Of a DNA stretch of 64,000 bases, positions 18,227-26,565 are shown in pieces. The translations under genes and the position numbers were made by a program. The DNA is taken from contig NZ_JOGX01000037.1 in NCBI RefSeq assembly GCF_000719555.1, positions 25,706 to 89,705 of the forward strand. Direction: 5' to 3'. Numbering within the stretch: position 1 is the stretch's first letter; the number at the start of each line of letters is the position of its first letter. The notes beneath the pieces were generated by a model. That model ran no database searches. It was not told where the DNA came from and saw only the letters and a program-made list of their open reading frames with translations. The DNA comes from Streptomyces sp. NRRL F-5727 (GTDB lineage: Bacteria > Actinomycetota > Actinomycetes > Streptomycetales > Streptomycetaceae).

Positions 18227-20887
18227 GTGGAGTTCCGGCTGCTCGGGTCCGTCGCGGTCGTCACGGAGGGCGGCGACGTCGCCCCGGGACCGGCGAAGCG
18301 CACCAGTCTGCTGGCCGCGCTGCTGCTGCGCCCCAACACGGCCGTGCACGTGACGGCGCTGATGGACGCGCTGTGGGAGGACGAGCCTCCGACGCACGCC
18401 AAGACGGTGCTCCAGGGGCACGTCTCGCGGCTGCGGGCGCTGCTCGCCGCGCACGGTGCCGAGGCGTACGGGGTCGAGCTCACCACGCAGGGCTCCGCGT
18501 ATCTGCTGCGGATGCCAGAATCGCTGGTCGACGCCCACCGCTTCGAGGAGCTGGTGGGGCTCGCGGGCGCGCAGCGGCATGCCGCCGACAGCGTGCGGAT
18601 GCTGCGCGAGGCGCTGTCGTACTGGCAGGGGCCCGCGCTCACCGGCACCGTGCCGAGCGGCCCGCTGGAGGCCGCCGCCACCGCCCTGGAGGAGCTGCGG
18701 CTCTCCTCGGTGGAGGCGCTGGCGCAGGCGTACGGGAAGCTGGGCGAGCACGGCCGGGCCGCCGCCGTGCTGCGGACCGAGGCGGTCGCGCACCCGCTGC
18801 GCGAGTCGCTGGCCGCCGCGCTCATGACGGCGCTGGCCCGGGCCGGACGCCGCTCGGACGCGCTCGACTGGTACCACCGCACCCGCCGGCTGCTCGCCGA
18901 GGAGCTGGGCGTCGACCCGGGCCGGGCGCTGAGCGAGACGTACGCCGGGCTGCTGCGCGACCAGGGGGCGGTCCTCGCCCCGGTGCCCGACGCCCCCGAG
19001 CCGCCGGCGCCGGAGCCGTCCGTCGTCCCCGAGCTGCTGCCCCGGGCGCCGCGCGGCTTCACCGGGCGGGAGGCCGAGACCGGGCTGCTCGACCGGGCGG
19101 CCGGCGGCGGCGAGGGGCCGGTCTGCCTGGTCACCGGGCCCGCCGGGGTCGGCAAGACCGCCTTCGCGCTGCACTGGGCGCACCGGCGGCGGGCCGCCTT
19201 CCCCGACGGGCGGCTCTTCGCCGACCTGCGCGGCTTCAGCGACACCCCGGCGCCCGAGACCGGCGTCGTGCTGCGGGAGTTCCTGCTCGCCCTCGGCGTG
19301 CCGCAGCAGCGGGTGCCGGAGACCGCGGTGGGCCGCGGGGCGCTCTTCCGCACCCTGACCGCCGGCCGCCGGATGCTCGTCGTCCTCGACAACGCCCGCT
19401 CCTCGGAGCAGGTCAGGCCGCTGCTGCCGGGCGGCGACGACTGTGTGACCGTGGTGACCAGCCGGGACCGGCTCGGCGGGCTGATCGCCTCCGACGCGGC
19501 CCGCCCGGTGCCGCTCGGCCAGCTGCCGCCGGACGCCGCCACCGCGCTCCTCGCGACGGTGCTCGGCGAGGCGCGGGTCTCCGCGGAGCCGGACGCGGCG
19601 GCCCGGCTCGCGGGGCTCTGCGACGGGCTGCCGCTGGCGCTGCGGGTGACGGCCGCCCGGCTCGCCGAGCGGCCGGGCCGCCTCCTCGGCGCCATGGTCG
19701 GCGAACTCGCCGACGAGCAGGGCAGGCTGGCCCTCCTCGACGTCGAGGACGTCGGCGTCTCCGCCGCCCTCCGCCTCACCGTGCAGCAGCTGCCCGACTC
19801 CGCCGCCCGCGCCTTCCGCGCCCTCGGCCTGCACACCGGCTCGGACCTGGACCACTTCGCCGCCGCCGCGCTCACCGGCACCACCCCGGCGCGGGCCACG
19901 GCCGACCTGGAACGGCTCGCCGCCGCGCACCTGCTGACCGAGGCGGTGCCCGGCCGCTGGACCCCGCACGACCTCGTACGCCTCTACGCCCGCGACCTCG
20001 CCGCGCAGGCCGACCCGGAGGGGCTGCGCCGGCTGCTCGACCACTACCTGTACACCGGGCTCGCCGCCGACGCCGCCGCCGAACCCGGCTCGCAGCCCTG
20101 CTACGCCCTGCCCGCCGACGTCCGCAGGCCCGCCGCCGTCCCGGAGTTCGAGGGGCGGACGGCCGCGCTCGACTGGTACGCGGCCGAACGCCCCGCCCTG
20201 GAGGGCGCCGTGGCCGCCTCCGCCGCCCTCGGGCTGCACGACCGGGCCTGGCGGCTGGCCCTGGTGGCCTGGCCGCTGATGCTGATGCGGCTCCAGGACG
20301 GCTGGACCCCGCTCCTGGAGGCGGGGCTCGCCTCCGCCGAGGCGGTCGGCGACCCCGACGCCCAGTCCAGGACCCGGGCGCTGCTCGGCTGGATCCTGCA
20401 CCAGGAGGGGCGGAACGAGGAGGCGCTCGTCCACCTGGAGCAGGCGCCGGGGCTCGCCGCGGAGGCCGGGGACCCGATCAGCGAGGCCATCGCGGTGGTC
20501 AACCACGCGGCCGTCCTCGACGCCACCGGGGAGTGTGCCCGGGCGCGCGTGCTGATGCGGGAGGCGGTCGCGCTCGCCGACCGGATCGGGCACCCGTCCA
20601 CGCAGGTGCTGACCCTCCAGCACCTGGCCGGGCACTGTCTGGGGGCGGGGGAGTACGAGGAGGCGCTGGCGCACGTCCTTCGCGCCGGGGAACTCGTCGC
20701 CCCCGACGCCGTCGTCGTCCAGGCCCAGCTGCGGATCGTGCGGGGCGAGGCGCTGGCCGGCATCGGACGCCTGGAGGAGGCCGCCCACCAGCTGGAACGG
20801 GCCGCCGCCGACTCCGAGGCGGCGGGTTTCCCGGAGGGTACGGCGCGGGCGGCGGAGCGGCTGGCGCGGCTCGCGGCGGGGCGTTAG
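18227..20887 (+). CDS. AfsR/SARP-family regulator with NB-ARC and TPR domains
   Basis: 886 aa from GTG, with GGAGG at good spacing. It starts with an OmpR-like winged helix (VEFRLLGSVAVV...ALLLRPNTAVHVTALMDALWEDEPP, 1-90), then a bacterial transcriptional activation domain (about 95-240, with FEELV, LDWYHRTRRLLAEELGVDPG). An NB-ARC ATPase follows, with P-loop GPAGVGKTAF near residue 304, MLVVLDNA and CDGLPLALRV. About 250 residues of TPR-like helices end it. Such regulators activate secondary-metabolite or developmental genes by binding direct heptamer repeats and recruiting RNA polymerase. No biosynthetic cluster adjoins, so its targets are elsewhere or global. Confidence 0.9.
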   Translation: MEFRLLGSVAVVTEGGDVAPGPAKRTSLLAALLLRPNTAVHVTALMDALWEDEPPTHAKTVLQGHVSRLRALLAAHGAEAYGVELTTQGSAYLLRMPESLVDAHRFEELVGLAGAQRHAADSVRMLREALSYWQGPALTGTVPSGPLEAAATALEELRLSSVEALAQAYGKLGEHGRAAAVLRTEAVAHPLRESLAAALMTALARAGRRSDALDWYHRTRRLLAEELGVDPGRALSETYAGLLRDQGAVLAPVPDAPEPPAPEPSVVPELLPRAPRGFTGREAETGLLDRAAGGGEGPVCLVTGPAGVGKTAFALHWAHRRRAAFPDGRLFADLRGFSDTPAPETGVVLREFLLALGVPQQRVPETAVGRGALFRTLTAGRRMLVVLDNARSSEQVRPLLPGGDDCVTVVTSRDRLGGLIASDAARPVPLGQLPPDAATALLATVLGEARVSAEPDAAARLAGLCDGLPLALRVTAARLAERPGRLLGAMVGELADEQGRLALLDVEDVGVSAALRLTVQQLPDSAARAFRALGLHTGSDLDHFAAAALTGTTPARATADLERLAAAHLLTEAVPGRWTPHDLVRLYARDLAAQADPEGLRRLLDHYLYTGLAADAAAEPGSQPCYALPADVRRPAAVPEFEGRTAALDWYAAERPALEGAVAASAALGLHDRAWRLALVAWPLMLMRLQDGWTPLLEAGLASAEAVGDPDAQSRTRALLGWILHQEGRNEEALVHLEQAPGLAAEAGDPISEAIAVVNHAAVLDATGECARARVLMREAVALADRIGHPSTQVLTLQHLAGHCLGAGEYEEALAHVLRAGELVAPDAVVVQAQLRIVRGEALAGIGRLEEAAHQLERAAADSEAAGFPEGTARAAERLARLAAGR

Positions 20888-20986
20888 CGATACGCAAGCG
20901 GGACGGCAGTGCGGTGCCGGAGGCTGTACTCGGCAACAACCGACCGCACCACCACGCGCTCCACGCTTCACGGGGGAACCACCGAC

Positions 20987-21745
20987 ATGCGTACGTCACA
21001 CCGCACCATCAGGACCGCCCTTCTCGTCGCCGCCGTCGCCGCGGCCTCGCTCTCGCTGACCGCCTGCGGGGGAGACGACGCGGGCGCGAAGGACGCCGGC
21101 AGCGCGCGGAGCTCGCAGTCCGCCGCCGCCCCGGAGACCACGGCCGCCGCCCCGGCCGCCTCGGCCTCGGCCTCGGCCACGGCGGCCGGCCAGGACGGCG
21201 CCTCCGCCGCCCCGGCCGCCGCGAAGACCACGACCGGCTCGGGCGGCACCTCGGGCGGCACCTCGGGCGGCGACGGCTCGGAGACGACGAAGGGCGCCGG
21301 CTCCGGCGCCGAGGCACCCGCCTGCGCCCACGGCGACGTGAAGATCACCGCGGCGAAGGCCGACGAGGTGCCCACCGAGCACATCGTCCTGACCGCGACC
21401 AACACCTCCGGCCGCGCCTGCACCCTCCTCGGCCACCCGCTCATCGCCTTCGGCGACATCCAGACGGCGAAGGACGTGCCGCCGGTCGCCAAGAGCCGGC
21501 CGGCCGCCCCGGTGGTCCTCGACCCGGGCGCGCCCGCGTACGCCAACGTGCGGATCTCGCTCGGCGGTGTCCACGAGGACAACAAGGTGGTGAAGGAGTT
21601 CAACGTGAACCTCTTCGCGGCCGACGGTCCGGCCGAGGGCAGCGTCGTGGTGACCGCCCCGGCGGGCGGCGTCGCCGTCGACGAGGCCGTCGCCAAGACG
21701 GGGTACTGGACGCCCGAACTCCGCAACGGCGCCGACGACTTCTGA
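20987..21745 (+). CDS. DUF4232 lipoprotein
   Basis: 252 aa. Lipoprotein signal with lipobox SLTAC (C27) after a hydrophobic helix. An Ala/Ser/Gly/Thr-rich spacer (about 30-110) leads to a DUF4232 domain: two cysteines (CAHGDVKITAA and GRACTLLGHPLIAFG), PVAKSRPAAPVVLDPGAPAYANVRI and a C-terminal ...VAKTGYWTPEL. Surface-anchored, function unknown; the fold is a small beta-sandwich common in Streptomyces lipoproteins. It is 99 bp downstream of the SARP, same strand, and could be its target or simply adjacent. Confidence 0.82.
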   Translation: MRTSHRTIRTALLVAAVAAASLSLTACGGDDAGAKDAGSARSSQSAAAPETTAAAPAASASASATAAGQDGASAAPAAAKTTTGSGGTSGGTSGGDGSETTKGAGSGAEAPACAHGDVKITAAKADEVPTEHIVLTATNTSGRACTLLGHPLIAFGDIQTAKDVPPVAKSRPAAPVVLDPGAPAYANVRISLGGVHEDNKVVKEFNVNLFAADGPAEGSVVVTAPAGGVAVDEAVAKTGYWTPELRNGADDF

Positions 21746-22133
21746 GTCGTCCCGGTACGCCTCCCGCGCCGCGGGCCCGTCTCCAGGGGGATCGGAGACG
21801 GGCCCTTCCGCGCGTGACGGCGGTGTGAATTCCCGTACGCCTGGCGGGAGTCGGGGGCGGACCGGCCGGTGCGGAACCCCGCAGGTGAGCGGGGTCGCGC
21901 GGCCCGCACGAAGCTACTCGTGGGTCATGTCCGGCCCGTGGCACAGGAATTGCGGCCCTGCTGGTGCCCTTGTGGGATTCCTATGGATCGGTCAATCTTT
22001 CGGTCGACGGCAGGGCGGCCGGAAGGCGCGGGCCCCGCGGGACCCTCATGTGTTCTTGTCATGTCCCTGTCGTGAGTGAAGGTCACTCGGCTCCCTCCCC
22101 ACGGGAGCACCCCCCACGAGGAGGACACCTCAC
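21746..22133. other. 388-bp intergenic region before the subtilase gene
   Basis: A terminator hairpin (21773-21805) closes the DUF4232 gene. The rest (21810-22125) is relatively AT-rich for this genome and probably carries the protease promoter; CATG-containing stretches around 22045-22065 and the leader before the GAGGAGG ribosome site were examined without finding a clear -10/-35 pair. I see no gene. Confidence 0.5.
21773..21805 (+). terminator. Terminator after the DUF4232 lipoprotein
   Basis: Perfect 12-bp arms GGGCCCGTCTCC/GGAGACGGGCCC with a 9-base loop and a short T run. Confidence 0.8.
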
Positions 22134-23708
22134 ATGGCAGTGCTGCGCGCATCGCGTCGCCGTATCTCCACCGCCGCGGCCATAGCCGTCACGGCGCTCG
22201 CCCTCGGCACGCTCTCCGCCCTCCCCGCCACGGCCGCCCCCACGGCCGCGGAGGGCGTCATCGAGAACGCCGGCGCCGAAGGCACCATCCCCGGCAGCTA
22301 CATCGTCACCCTCGACGAGTCCGCCCAGGCCGAGACCGCCAAGGGCCGTGCCATCCCCGGCAAGTTCGGCGCCACGATCAAGCGCACGTACACCTCGGCG
22401 GTGAACGGCTACGCGATCGAGGTCTCCGAGGCGCAGGCGAAGAAGCTCGCCGCCGACCCCGCCGTGAAGTCCGTGGTCCAGAACCGCGTCTTCACCGTCG
22501 ACGCCACCCAGCCCTCCCCGCCGTCCTGGGGCCTGGACCGGATCGACCAGAAGGCGCTGCCGCTGAACCAGAGCTACACGTACCCGGACACCGCCGGCCA
22601 GGGCGTGACCGCGTACATCATCGACACCGGCGTCCGCATCAGCCACAGCGACTTCGGCGGCCGGGCCGCCAACGGCTACGACGCCATCGACAACGACAAC
22701 ACCGCCCAGGACGGGCACGGCCACGGCACCCACGTCGCCGGTACGGTCGCGGGCTCCTCCTACGGCGTCGCCAAGAAGGCGAAGATCGTCGGCGTCCGCG
22801 TCCTCGACAACAACGGCTCCGGCACCACCGACCAGGTCGTCGCCGGCATCGACTGGGTGACCCGGAACGCGGTCAAGCCGGCCGTCGCCAACATGAGCCT
22901 CGGCGGCGGCGTCGACACCGTCCTCGACCAGGCCGTCCGCAACTCCATCGCGGCCGGCATCACCTACGCGGTCGCGGCCGGCAACGACAGCTCCAACGCC
23001 TCCAACTACTCGCCGGCGCGGGTCACCGAGGCCATCACGGTCGGCTCCACGACCAGCAGCGACGCCCGCTCCAGCTTCTCCAACTACGGCAGCGTCCTGG
23101 ACATCTTCGCCCCGGGCTCCTCCATCAAGTCGTCCTGGAACACCAGCGACACCGCCACCAACACCATCTCCGGCACCTCGATGGCCACCCCGCACGTGGC
23201 CGGCGCCGCCGCCGTCTACCTCGCCGACAACCCGACGGCCACGCCGGCGCAGGTCTCCACGGCCCTCACCACCGCCGCCACGCCGAACGTGGTCACCAGC
23301 CCCGGCACCGGCTCCCCGAACAAGCTCCTCTTCGTCGGCGGGGGCGGCACCACCCCGCCGCCCGGCCCGAAGTTCGAGAACACCGCCGACCACGCCATCG
23401 CCGACAACGCGACCGTCGAGTCCCCGGTCACCGTCAGCGGCGTCGCCGGCAACGCCCCCTCGGCCCTCCAGGTCCCGGTGAACATCGTCCACACCTACAT
23501 CGGCGACCTCCAGGTCCAGCTGATCGCCCCCGACGGCACCGCCTACACCCTGAAGGCGTTCGGCACCGGCGGCAGCGCGGACAACATCAACACCACGTAC
23601 ACGGTGAACGCCTCCGCCGAGGTCGCCAACGGCACCTGGAAGCTCCGGGTGACGGACAACGCGAACTACGACACCGGGAAGATCGACTCCTGGGCGCTCC
23701 AGTTCTGA
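22134..23708 (+). CDS. Secreted subtilisin-like serine protease (S8) with P-domain
   Basis: 524 aa, GAGGAGG ribosome site. A signal peptide (1-35) and an I9-type inhibitor propeptide (about 50-124, GSYIVTLDE...VVQNRVF) precede the S8 catalytic domain of the proteinase K type: D164 (AYIIDTGVR), H200 (GHGTHVAGT), N284 (AAGNDS), S349 (SGTSMATPHVAG). A Gly/Pro linker near 405-415 leads to a proprotein-convertase P-like beta domain (about 415-524). The propeptide is expected to be removed autocatalytically after export. The gene directly faces a serpin gene. Confidence 0.95.
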   Translation: MAVLRASRRRISTAAAIAVTALALGTLSALPATAAPTAAEGVIENAGAEGTIPGSYIVTLDESAQAETAKGRAIPGKFGATIKRTYTSAVNGYAIEVSEAQAKKLAADPAVKSVVQNRVFTVDATQPSPPSWGLDRIDQKALPLNQSYTYPDTAGQGVTAYIIDTGVRISHSDFGGRAANGYDAIDNDNTAQDGHGHGTHVAGTVAGSSYGVAKKAKIVGVRVLDNNGSGTTDQVVAGIDWVTRNAVKPAVANMSLGGGVDTVLDQAVRNSIAAGITYAVAAGNDSSNASNYSPARVTEAITVGSTTSSDARSSFSNYGSVLDIFAPGSSIKSSWNTSDTATNTISGTSMATPHVAGAAAVYLADNPTATPAQVSTALTTAATPNVVTSPGTGSPNKLLFVGGGGTTPPPGPKFENTADHAIADNATVESPVTVSGVAGNAPSALQVPVNIVHTYIGDLQVQLIAPDGTAYTLKAFGTGGSADNINTTYTVNASAEVANGTWKLRVTDNANYDTGKIDSWALQF

Positions 23709-23731
23709 CCCGCTCCGACCCGAGTGACACG

Positions 23732-23760
23732 GGGGCGGCCACCACCGGTGGCCGCCCCTT
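23732..23760. terminator. Terminator between convergent subtilase and serpin genes
   Basis: Perfect 12-bp arms GGGGCGGCCACC/GGTGGCCGCCCC, loop ACC, then TT. Confidence 0.8.
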
Positions 23761-23768
23761 CCGCGTCC

Positions 23769-25073
23769 TCAGCTCCAGTCGTCCTCGTCCTCGTCCTCGT
23801 CCTCGTCGTAGGCGTACGGGGCTTCGGTGTACCCCACCGGGTCGGTGACCCAGCCCGCCGACAGCACCAGCCGCGAGGTGCGGTGCACGGCGAGGAAGCC
23901 GAAGGGCCGGTCCACGTCCAGCCGCACCCGGCGGACCCGGTACCGCAGGCGCGGCTCGACCCCGGCGCCGGCGGCGGCGCCGATCACGGTCACCGCCGCC
24001 GCCTCGAAGCCGTCACGCGTGAAGCGGGCCATGCCCGCCTGCTTCGCCTGGGCGATCGCCAGGGGGCTGTCGCTGACGCCGGGGAAGTGGCCGTGGTCGC
24101 GGTCGGTCGCCGCGCCCAGCCCGAACACGGCCGCCGACGCCAGCAGGTCGTGCTCGGCGGTGAGGTCGAACGCCGGTATCCCGAGGCCCAGTTCGTGCTC
24201 GCGCGTGCTGCTGCGTACGTGCTCCACCCGGAGCCCCGGCCCCGGTTCGCCGAGCGGCAGCACATCGCCGGTCACGACGGGGTGTGCCCCGCCGACCACC
24301 CCGACCCCCGCGGCGAGCACCGCGCCGGGCGCGGCCCCCTCCGCGCCGAGCAGGAGGTGGACGTCGACCCCGGTGTCGCCCAGCACCCTGAGGACCGTCA
24401 GCGGACCGGCGGGGGTCTCCGCGACGCCGACCCGGTCCAGCAGGCTGGTCCAGCGGCGCAGCCCCACCAGACTCCGGCCCGCCCAGGGGCCGCTCTCCGG
24501 CGTCCACTCGAAGTCCCAGAAGGGCTGCAACCACCGGGTCCGCAGCGTCTGGGCCGCCGCGAGCACCAGCAGGACGTCCGCGTCGACCTCCACCGGCATC
24601 CTCGGGATCAGCCCGCCGGTCCGCTCCGCCGCCCAGGCGTCCAGCGCCGCCCTGTCCGCCGTGTCGTCGCCGCTGAACCGGCCGAACGAGGCGGCCGGCA
24701 GTCCGGCCACCCACCGCTCGCGCAGCGGCAGGCCCGGCCGCGCCCACAGGCCGATCGCGGCCGCCGAGCCGCGGATCCGGTCCAGTGCCGTCACCAGCCC
24801 GCGCGCCGCCTCCGCGGCCCGGTCCGCGGGCATCCCCACCGCGTCCTCCAGCTCGGCCCGCGCCGGGCCCGCCGCGCCCTCCGCGAGGAGGCCCAGCAGG
24901 GGCCAGACGGCGGCGGCGGAGAGGACGGTGCCGCGTGCCCCGGCGGGGAGCGCGGCGGCCCAGCGGGCGGTGAGCCGGTTCACCGCCCGGACGGTCCCGC
25001 CGGGGACCGACGGCGTCCAGCCCGTCGCCTTCGCGGCGGTCGCCGCGTCGCCGGTCCGCTCCGTGCCCCGCAT
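23769..25073 (-). CDS. Serpin-family protein
   Basis: 434 aa. The C-terminal serpin signature DVDRPFGFLAVHR (386-398) followed by LVLSAGWV is clear, and the reactive-centre hinge DGFEAAAVTV (354-363) keeps the small residues needed for loop insertion, suggesting an inhibitory serpin. An upstream TLRTRWLQPFW matches the conserved NAIYFKGxWxxxF strand. The P1 residue cannot be fixed from sequence alone; the loop continues through IGAAAGAGVEPRLR. No signal peptide is visible, so it is probably cytoplasmic. The tail YDEDEDEDEDDWS is encoded by a six-base microsatellite. The neighbouring secreted S8 protease is an obvious candidate partner. Confidence 0.85.
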   Translation of the reverse strand: MRGTERTGDAATAAKATGWTPSVPGGTVRAVNRLTARWAAALPAGARGTVLSAAAVWPLLGLLAEGAAGPARAELEDAVGMPADRAAEAARGLVTALDRIRGSAAAIGLWARPGLPLRERWVAGLPAASFGRFSGDDTADRAALDAWAAERTGGLIPRMPVEVDADVLLVLAAAQTLRTRWLQPFWDFEWTPESGPWAGRSLVGLRRWTSLLDRVGVAETPAGPLTVLRVLGDTGVDVHLLLGAEGAAPGAVLAAGVGVVGGAHPVVTGDVLPLGEPGPGLRVEHVRSSTREHELGLGIPAFDLTAEHDLLASAAVFGLGAATDRDHGHFPGVSDSPLAIAQAKQAGMARFTRDGFEAAAVTVIGAAAGAGVEPRLRYRVRRVRLDVDRPFGFLAVHRTSRLVLSAGWVTDPVGYTEAPYAYDEDEDEDEDDWS

Positions 25074-25152
25074 GGCCGCCCCCGCCCCCGGACCGCGTAC
25101 GATGCGCGCCCGATCGTCTGTTCGTCCCCGCCCCTACAGGAGCACCGTACCC

Positions 25153-26349
25153 GTGGAGCCGACCCAGCCGCCCCAGCCGCCCGAGCCGGGGACGTCCGCC
25201 GCGCCGGGCGCGTACCCGACGCCCGGCCCGCACGCGGCACCCGGTGCGTACGCGGCGCCGGGCCCGTACACCTCGCCCGGCATGCCCTACGCGGGCGTGC
25301 CGGGGCCCTACGGGCCGTACGTGCCGCCGCCGCCGGCCATCACCACCAACGGTCTCGCCATCGGCTCGCTCGTCAGCGGCATCGTCTGCTGCCTGCCGCC
25401 GCTCGGCCTCGTCCTCGGGATCTTCTCGCTCCGGCAGATCAAGAAGCGCGGACAGGGCGGCAAGGGGCTCGCGATCGCCGGCACCGTGCTCTCCTCGATC
25501 AGCACCCTGCTCGTCCTCGTCGGTCTGATCAGCGGTCAGCTCCAGGTCGCCGTCCGGGAGTTCGGCGAGGGCATGCGGGAGGCCGCCTCCGCCAGGTCGC
25601 CCGTCGAGCTGCGCACCGGCGAGTGCTTCGTCGACGACTCCTCGGGCGACCGGTACACCCGCGGCGTGCGGGTCGTCGACTGCGCCGCGTCCCACGACGG
25701 CGAGATCACCGGCCGGTTCGAGGTGACGGCCTTCGACCGCTGGCCCGGCGAGAAGGAGCTGGAGCGGATCGGCGAGGAGCGGTGCGACGCCATGGCCGCC
25801 GCGTACGCCATGGACACCTGGTCGCTGGACGCCGACGTCATGAGCCTCTACTACTTCCCGGACCGCGCGTCCTGGCGCGGGGGCGAGCGCCGGATCGCCT
25901 GCGGCCTCGGCGGGGAGCGGCGCACGAAGGGCTCGCTGCGCTCCGACCGCACCACGCTCACGCCCGACCAGCTCGCCTTCCTCACCCAGGTGAACCCCGT
26001 CGAGGACGCCGTCTACCAGGAGCCGGAGGACGACCCGGAGGACGACCTGGAGGCCAACCGCGCCTGGGCCGCCGACGTGCGCGCGGCCGTCGACTCGGCC
26101 CGCTCCGGCCTGAAGGACCGGGTGTGGGAGAAGGAGGCCCGGGCCCCGATGGGCGCCTACCTCGCGACCCTGGACGCGGCCTCGAAGCAGTGGGCGAAGC
26201 TGGCGGAGGCGAAGAACGCGGGCACGTTCTGGAAGGAGTACGACCGCGCCTGGGAGCTGCTGCCGGAGGGCGGCAGCGCCGGCGTGCGCAAGGCCCTGGA
26301 CCTGACGGACACGCCCCCGGCGGTCCCGGGCGAGCACGGCTCCGCCTGA
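25153..26349 (+). CDS. DUF4190/septum-formation-domain membrane protein
   Basis: 398 aa from GTG (VEPTQPPQ), CAGGAG upstream. A Pro/Tyr/Gly-rich cytoplasmic N-terminus (1-60) is followed by a DUF4190 double membrane hairpin (about 62-130, TTNGLAIGSLVSGIVCCLPPLGLVLGIFSLRQIKKRG...LAIAGTVLSSISTLLVLVGLISG). The extracytoplasmic part (about 150-255) resembles the septum-formation family domain: LRTGECFVDD, VRVVDCAASHDGEITGRFEV, a further paired Cys at ERCDAM and RIACGL. The last 130 residues are charged and helical. Role unknown; septum_form homologues in mycobacteria are cell-division related. Confidence 0.78.
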   Translation: MEPTQPPQPPEPGTSAAPGAYPTPGPHAAPGAYAAPGPYTSPGMPYAGVPGPYGPYVPPPPAITTNGLAIGSLVSGIVCCLPPLGLVLGIFSLRQIKKRGQGGKGLAIAGTVLSSISTLLVLVGLISGQLQVAVREFGEGMREAASARSPVELRTGECFVDDSSGDRYTRGVRVVDCAASHDGEITGRFEVTAFDRWPGEKELERIGEERCDAMAAAYAMDTWSLDADVMSLYYFPDRASWRGGERRIACGLGGERRTKGSLRSDRTTLTPDQLAFLTQVNPVEDAVYQEPEDDPEDDLEANRAWAADVRAAVDSARSGLKDRVWEKEARAPMGAYLATLDAASKQWAKLAEAKNAGTFWKEYDRAWELLPEGGSAGVRKALDLTDTPPAVPGEHGSA

Positions 26350-26370
26350 GCCGTTCCGGGCGTTACGTGA

Positions 26371-26406
26371 ACGGGGCCGGGTCTCGCGCGAGAGACCCGG
26401 CCCCGT
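26371..26406. terminator. Bidirectional terminator before the chitinase gene end
   Basis: Perfect 15-bp arms (ACGGGGCCGGGTCTC and complement) with a 6-base loop, between the DUF4190 gene and the convergent chitinase. The remaining 160 bp to the chitinase stop is plain GC-rich sequence. Confidence 0.8.
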
Positions 26407-26565
26407 CGTGTGCGGACCGGCGCCGGGGCCGGGAGGCGGCGCCGGGGCGGGGACGGCGGCCCGTGACCAGCCGCCGTCCCGTGCCCCGGTCGCGCCGTCG
26501 CCGGCGGTCCGGTCCGCGGCCCCGCGGGAGCCGCCGGCGGGCGGTCCCGGGGGAGCGGGGGTGGT

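Noticed and set aside
16373..20971. A 1532-codon minus-strand open frame across the helicase end, EEP gene and SARP
   Set aside because: It crosses several clearly coding genes on other frames or strands, ignores terminators and encodes Arg/Pro/Gly low complexity; a consequence of high GC.
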